From Lamellibrachia satsuma (taxonomy: Eukaryota; Annelida; Polychaeta; Sabellida; Siboglinidae), in assembly GCA_033239005.1 (NCBI GenBank), contig BSQZ01000006.1, positions 10,073,162-10,137,161 of the forward strand: a stretch of 64,000 bases of DNA. The letters run 5' to 3'. The position numbers and the translations under genes were made by a program. The notes under the pieces were generated by a model. It saw nothing but the letters and a program-made list of their open reading frames with translations, was not told the DNA's origin and did not search any database. Below, piece by piece: positions 45,468-64,000 of the stretch. The stretch's first letter is position 1, and every line of letters starts with the position of its first letter.

Positions 45468-46875
45468 GGGCGTATTCTTTTTCTCTCCGACCTGTCCGCG
45501 GAGCGAAATGTGCGGAGAGGTCACGTGATCTCTCCGCGTTACTAGAGGAGTCAGACCACAGTTGAGAATTGCATTGGTGGCCATGTTAACGTTTTGTCTG
45601 ATTATAAGAAAACGTGACCATCAAAAATTCTGAAAATTGTACACAGCAATTGCCATCATCTCATTGATATACTGACCAAATTTTATCAAAATCACATACC
45701 TCCAGCTCTTTTAAATCGCCCCGACGTGCGATGCCTATCAATTTTGACAAAAATAGCCATGTATTCATGCGCCCACGTGGCCCATAGCAGAAAAATTCCC
45801 ATAAATCCCTCCGCCAGTTAAACTCTTTAAAAAATGCACTGTTTCACAGCCAATAGCTTCTACAAACAAACCTGTGAATATGCCTGCTCAATTGCACTTA
45901 TGTCACATCGTATGAATTCTTTAAATTCACATATCGCAATTTAATACGCCCTACATTCGTGTAAAACAATAAACAGGAAGGTCAACTGTGGTATTACCCC
46001 AACAACATTATGGGCGTATTCTTTTTCTCCGACCAGTCCGCGGAGCGAAATGTGCGGAGAGGTCACGTATCTCTCCGCGTTACTAGAACAGACCGGAGAA
46101 GCTGTCCGGACCGCTCCGACCTCGCCGCCTGCGAGCGGAGAATTTCCGGTCATGTGACTTTAAACATGGCTTAGCACAAAGATTGATAAGTGGCATTTGT
46201 ACAAAATATGAAATTTAATGTGTAGTTTTCTGTTTGTTTTGTACACGTGACAACGCAATGATGTATATCGTCGCTGAAGAAAAAATCACTAACAATTGAC
46301 ACGGCTACACATTCTGCGTCCATGTTGGCGATTGGGTTAGACCACAGTTGACCTTCCTGTTTATTGTTTTAATTTAGGGCGTATTAAATTGCGATATGTG
46401 AATTTAAAGAATTCATATGATGTGACATAAGTGCAATTGAGCAGGCATATTCACAGGTTTGTAGAAGCTATTGGCTGTGAAATGGTGCATTTTTTGAGAG
46501 TTTAAAAGGCGGAGGGATTTATGGGAATTTTTCTGCTATGGGCCACGTGGGCATATGAATATAAGGCTATTTTTGTCAAAATTTATGGGCATCGCCCGTC
46601 GGGGCGTTTTAAAAGAGCTGGAGGTATGTGATAAAAGTTGGTCAGCATGTCAATGAGATGATGGCAGATGCTGTGAAAAAGTTACAGAATTTTTAGTGGT
46701 CACGTTTTCTTATAATCTAACAAAACGTTAACATGGCCACCAATGCAATTTTCAACTGTGGTCTGACTCCGATTGGCGATAACAAGGCTGGTACCCTCTC
46801 CCAAGTCTATTCTTTTTGTACCTCTCCGCATTCTCCGCGTCCGGTGGCTCCGCGGACTTCATACAGAATACGCCC
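45468..46875. mobile_element. Fold-back DNA element with arms of about 440 bp
   Basis: Sequence from about 45547 to 45995 is the inverted complement of about 46335-46785, with roughly 85-90 percent identity by eye and a spacer near 340 bp. The outer ends are GGGCGTATTCT and its complement AGAATACGCCC (one mismatch region apart), flanked on both sides by TAT. The left terminal block (about 85 bp, rich in ctctccgcg words) is repeated directly at 46000-46090 inside the spacer. I see no transposase. This fits a non-autonomous element with a 3-bp target duplication and a complex internal history. Confidence 0.8.
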
Positions 46876-48051
46876 TATCAGTGTTCACTCAATTCAAGCG
46901 AGTCCCAGACCTAGGCCCAGGTCACGGAAATCTTGGTCACATTTTATAATGTGTATATTTGCACTGTCTGGTGCATGACGTTTTTACATGGGGCAAACAT
47001 TGAACGAATACAGAGAAAAAATTATAATATTAGCAGTAAATCAGAGAAGTCATCTCCCCTGCGGCTGTTATCCTATCTTATCGCTTGGTGGCGCTACTCA
47101 CTGCTCAGTTAAAATGTTATTTCAGGGTTTACAATGATAATTGCTAATTGGAGTTTGCAGATATTCTCCTCCCTCCCTCCCGCCCCCTGAAGCAGGGATC
47201 AGTTCCCGGTGTTGAAATGTTCAAAACAATTTCTGTATACAAAAACAACGATTTGCTTGTCGTATCTCTTTGTGAGGCTGTCAAAGTGACAGTTGTTTAT
47301 TGTGCACGTCTCGGTGTCTTGACACATTTCACATAACACTGTTGAAGGACCAAAACAATGACACTTTGGATCTGTACAAATACTAACAGCAGCAAGTTGT
47401 TGATTTGAATGTATTTACCAGAGGGTGTTGTAGTCTAATTGGACTTCTGTATGTTCGCAAGCAGTTGCCGATATGGCTGAATATCTATACTGTAACACTA
47501 ATTTCTACTATGTGAAAATGGACCTTTGTTGTTTTGATTCTTCAACAGCAAATTATTCATGTTTTAATGTTAACTGTAACACGGCACTGGCCAGAAAGTT
47601 AGTTTTATAATGCAGTTTACATGACAGTTTGTAAATGTGCTGTAGGTAGGCTGAAAAAAATTAATGCATGCGTGTGTATATTTAAACAGGCAAAAATCCA
47701 CATGAATAAACTGTTACAAACTGAAAATTGTAAGTATTTGACTAAATCAATTGTACATTTTTCACTGTCTAATTAAAATACCTAATCAGAAGTATGCCCC
47801 TTTGTGAATTTTATATTTGTGTAAATAAATATGAAATGAAGGAAAAAAATCAACTACCAGTATCAATGCCAGTGTGGTTCTTTTTTAAGTTGGGGTTAAC
47901 TTATAGATCTAGTGAAACAGGCATTCACCCAACATATTTATGAAATCACAATATGAATTAATTTAATTACATTGTAAAATCAACAGAAAAAAATTAAATA
48001 AATGTAATAATAGTAAAAGTATGCATAACATGTCTTAACACTCGCATATCT
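46876..48051. other. No gene recognised
   Basis: This is intergenic sequence 3' of PCYT2. I see no supported exon. Confidence 0.5.
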
Positions 48052-48057
48052 TTTATT
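48052..48057 (-). promoter_or_regulatory. Polyadenylation signal of PCYT2
   Basis: AATAAA on the minus strand lies about 76 bp after the PCYT2 stop codon, which would give a short 3' UTR of roughly 100 bases. Confidence 0.7.
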
Positions 48058-48132
48058 CATTATAAAAAACAAGCCCTAATATAAAAACTGATTTGTGGTC
48101 GCAGCTCGGTCCACCAGGGGTTCAGCCAGCAG

Positions 48133-61938
<13,806 letters not shown>

Positions 61939-61940
61939 CT

Positions 61941-62240
61941 GAAATATAACACATGTCCATAATGAAATATGACATATATGTCCATAATGAAGTATGACAT
62001 ATATGTCCATAATGAAATATGACATATATGTCCATAATGAAGTATGACATATATGTTCATAATGAAATATGACATATATGTCCATAATGAAATATGACAT
62101 ATATGTTCATAATGAAATATGACATATATGTTCATAATGAAATATGACATATATGTTCATAATGAAATATAACATATATGTCCATAATGAAATATGACAT
62201 ATGTGTCCATAATGAAATATGACATATATGTCCATAGTGA
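61941..62240. repeat. 25-bp minisatellite touching a PCYT2 acceptor
   Basis: About 12 units of gtccataatgaaatatgacatatat lie directly upstream (in gene sense) of the exon at 61896-61938. The acceptor itself lies in the edge of the last unit. Confidence 0.95.
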
Positions 62241-62744
62241 AACTGTACGCTAGTAACAGACATGGGGTCAATTCCATTCTGGAATTTTAATTGACCTTCA
62301 ATTCCAAATTTGGAATTGATTTTTTAAAGTCAGTTGGAATTGATTTTGTTGGAATTATTTACTTCATACTGTTAACCTCTACTCCTTAAATTTACTATTA
62401 AATCACATTTGCCTGCTATTAGTATGTCACCCTGAATCTGGTAACAGGCAGGAAGCTGTCAACAATACAGCATATACACTGTATACTCTGTTACTGAAAC
62501 ATTGTGAACAAGAACAATATAATTAAGCATTTGCATCAAAAACAAAAACTAAGTTACTGTACCAGACAATAAAACCAAAGTCAAGACCATTCAGGCCTTA
62601 TCTCATTTTCTTTCTATGTGGACAAGGTTTATTTCCCCATGGAGAATAGATATTGGTGATTAGGATGTTGAAAACTCGAATCACAGAACCCAGACAGGTG
62701 CTCACACTGTGTTAATGTTATTTTATGTACAACACACAAATAAG
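62241..62744. other. No feature recognised
   Basis: An imperfect ttccaattgattttg doubling occurs near 62290-62350. No exon for the PCYT2 N-terminus was found here. Confidence 0.5.
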
Positions 62745-62937
62745 TAGGAATTGCGGGTTTATTGAGGGAACTAACGTAAAAGTGTAATTTCCCTTGCCCT
62801 GCAAAATGAAAATAAATAAAATAAGTGGCAGTATAAACAACTTAATTCAACGATCCTTCAATTTCTGTTACTATTAAAATGACCACCAAAAGGTGCCAAA
62901 TTTCTCCTCATATATCTACATATATATCCTGTGGTAA

Positions 62938-63011
<74 letters not shown>

Positions 63012-63230
63012 TGTGGTATAATTTTTAAAAGGACACTTCCAGTTCCATGACGATCAACATTTAAAAACACAAACATATTAACTTCACAGAAAGTCCATTT
63101 GGCATCGCGGTAATCAGCGTTGCTACTACAACTGTCATTAATTAATTTCAGCATTATATAATGGGTAAACTTTATGTTTGGTCAGATTTGATTTATTATC
63201 ATTTTCTATATTTATTATCATTATCTATAT
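62745..63230 (-). repeat. Dispersed repeat, copy 2 (partner at 56215-56640)
   Basis: This is the reverse complement of copy 1, with a longer (AT)n core at 62942-63010 and an extra 25 bp or so near 63125. A minus-strand reading here is more intact than in copy 1 (NVDRHGTGSVLLKI, then RYMRRNLAPFGGHFNSN). It may preserve part of an element protein that I do not recognise. Confidence 0.85.
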
Positions 63231-63579
63231 TGATTAAAGCCTCATGTACTTAGTAGGATGGCTATTTGTACCTTCAGAGCGACGCCATACAGACTTTTTG
63301 TGAAGCTTGTACATTGCTGTAAAGCGAAATTTAGTTTTTTATTTTGATCATTATAATATATATCATTGATTAAAAGTTTTATACCCAAATGAAGCCGGTG
63401 AGCTAGCTGAATCCACCAGCCACCTAGCCATAAGTATCCAAACGAAGCCATTCCTACCTTTGGCTGACAGGTCACACAAGACCATTTTACGGACTTTCTG
63501 TAACATGTTGCGTTTTAAAATGAAATTCTCAAGGTTGAGCTGTTGCATTTTAATTTAAAAATTAAGTTTGAATTTTCAT
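63231..63579. other. No feature recognised
   Basis: I see no supported feature. Confidence 0.5.
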
Positions 63580-63665
63580 AAGGGTGAGCAACTGTCCACT
63601 TTTTTATTTCTTTGGTGAGCAACTGTCCAGTGAGCATTTGTCCGGTGATCAACTGTCTGAGCACC
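63580..63665 (+). repeat. gagcaactgtcc repeat block, copy 2
   Basis: Four variants of gtgagcaactgtcc occur in 85 bp, in the same order as at 56665-56760. Confidence 0.8.
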
Positions 63666-63877
63666 GAAAACTCAGTCTACAGTAAATTTGAAGAAATATC
63701 AACAATACTCCAACTGATATAAACAGGGAGAAACTGTTCAAAACTCAGATTAATGACCCAACTGTCCAGGGCTGTCCAAAATGTCTGGTTATCAAAAATC
63801 CAGGAGAGGTGTCGCAACAGAAAGTACATATCAAATGGCTGAATACCATTTTTAAAGTTTTTTCTAGCAAACCTGAC

Positions 63878-63915
<38 letters not shown>

Positions 63916-64000
63916 TATACACATACATATATGCGTTGAATGAACAATAGTTAATTTGTTAATCATATCTGATTAAATATGATTGTACACACGATTTCAA
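63666..64000. other. No gene; (AT)n at 63880-63913
   Basis: AT-rich end of the window with a short microsatellite. Confidence 0.55.

Noticed and set aside
61939..64000. PCYT2 first exon with the start codon
   Set aside because: I searched the minus strand for a W/V-DGC-type segment ending in phase 2 and found none; it probably lies outside the window.

Overview
This looks like a 64-kb piece of an intron-rich, AT-rich, repeat-laden animal nuclear genome, probably a marine invertebrate. The reasons are spliceosomal exon-intron structure, CR1-type LINEs whose ORF1 carries an SGNH hydrolase, Harbinger, hAT and Ty3/gypsy relics, a tRNA-like SINE family, and many minisatellites and long (AT)n tracts. 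The phylum cannot be fixed from the sequence alone.

The best-supported host gene is ethanolamine-phosphate cytidylyltransferase (PCYT2), on the minus strand. Twelve exons between 61938 and 48133 join in consistent phase, covering both cytidylyltransferase domains, the stop codon and a nearby polyadenylation signal. Only the exon or exons with the start codon are missing and probably lie beyond 64000. Its introns hold SINEs, a CR1 remnant, a hAT transposase fragment, a non-autonomous hAT-like element with a perfect 8-bp target duplication and a second element nested in it, and minisatellites, some touching splice sites.

Two other host loci are visible in part, both on the minus strand. One is a 61-codon exon resembling a ROCO-family COR domain (13773-13955). 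The other is an unrecognised gene with phase-compatible exons at 26518-26653, 23146-23264 and 22689-22775, and possible further exons at 20851-21024 and 20306-20425.

Most of the rest is mobile DNA. From left to right: CR1 copy A (2.2-5.8 kb); another LINE (6.5-10.1 kb) lying between units of a diverged repeat; a 95-bp satellite (11.8-12.4 kb); an internally deleted Harbinger element (15.9-17.2 kb); an RTE-like LINE relic (25.0-26.3 kb); a Ty3/gypsy gag-pol relic (28.2-29.8 kb); CR1 copy B (30.1-34.7 kb); a hAT relic (37.5-38.4 kb); an intron-containing Gypsy-type integrase pseudogene (40.2-43.3 kb) followed by a 282-bp tandem array; and a long fold-back element (45.5-46.9 kb).

The most striking structure is at 29.8-36.4 kb. 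A GC-richer relic resembling the minor-capsid (penton) gene of Polinton/Maverick (adintovirus-like) elements appears to be split by the insertion of CR1 copy B, and split again by a ~965-bp insertion flanked by a 9-bp direct repeat.
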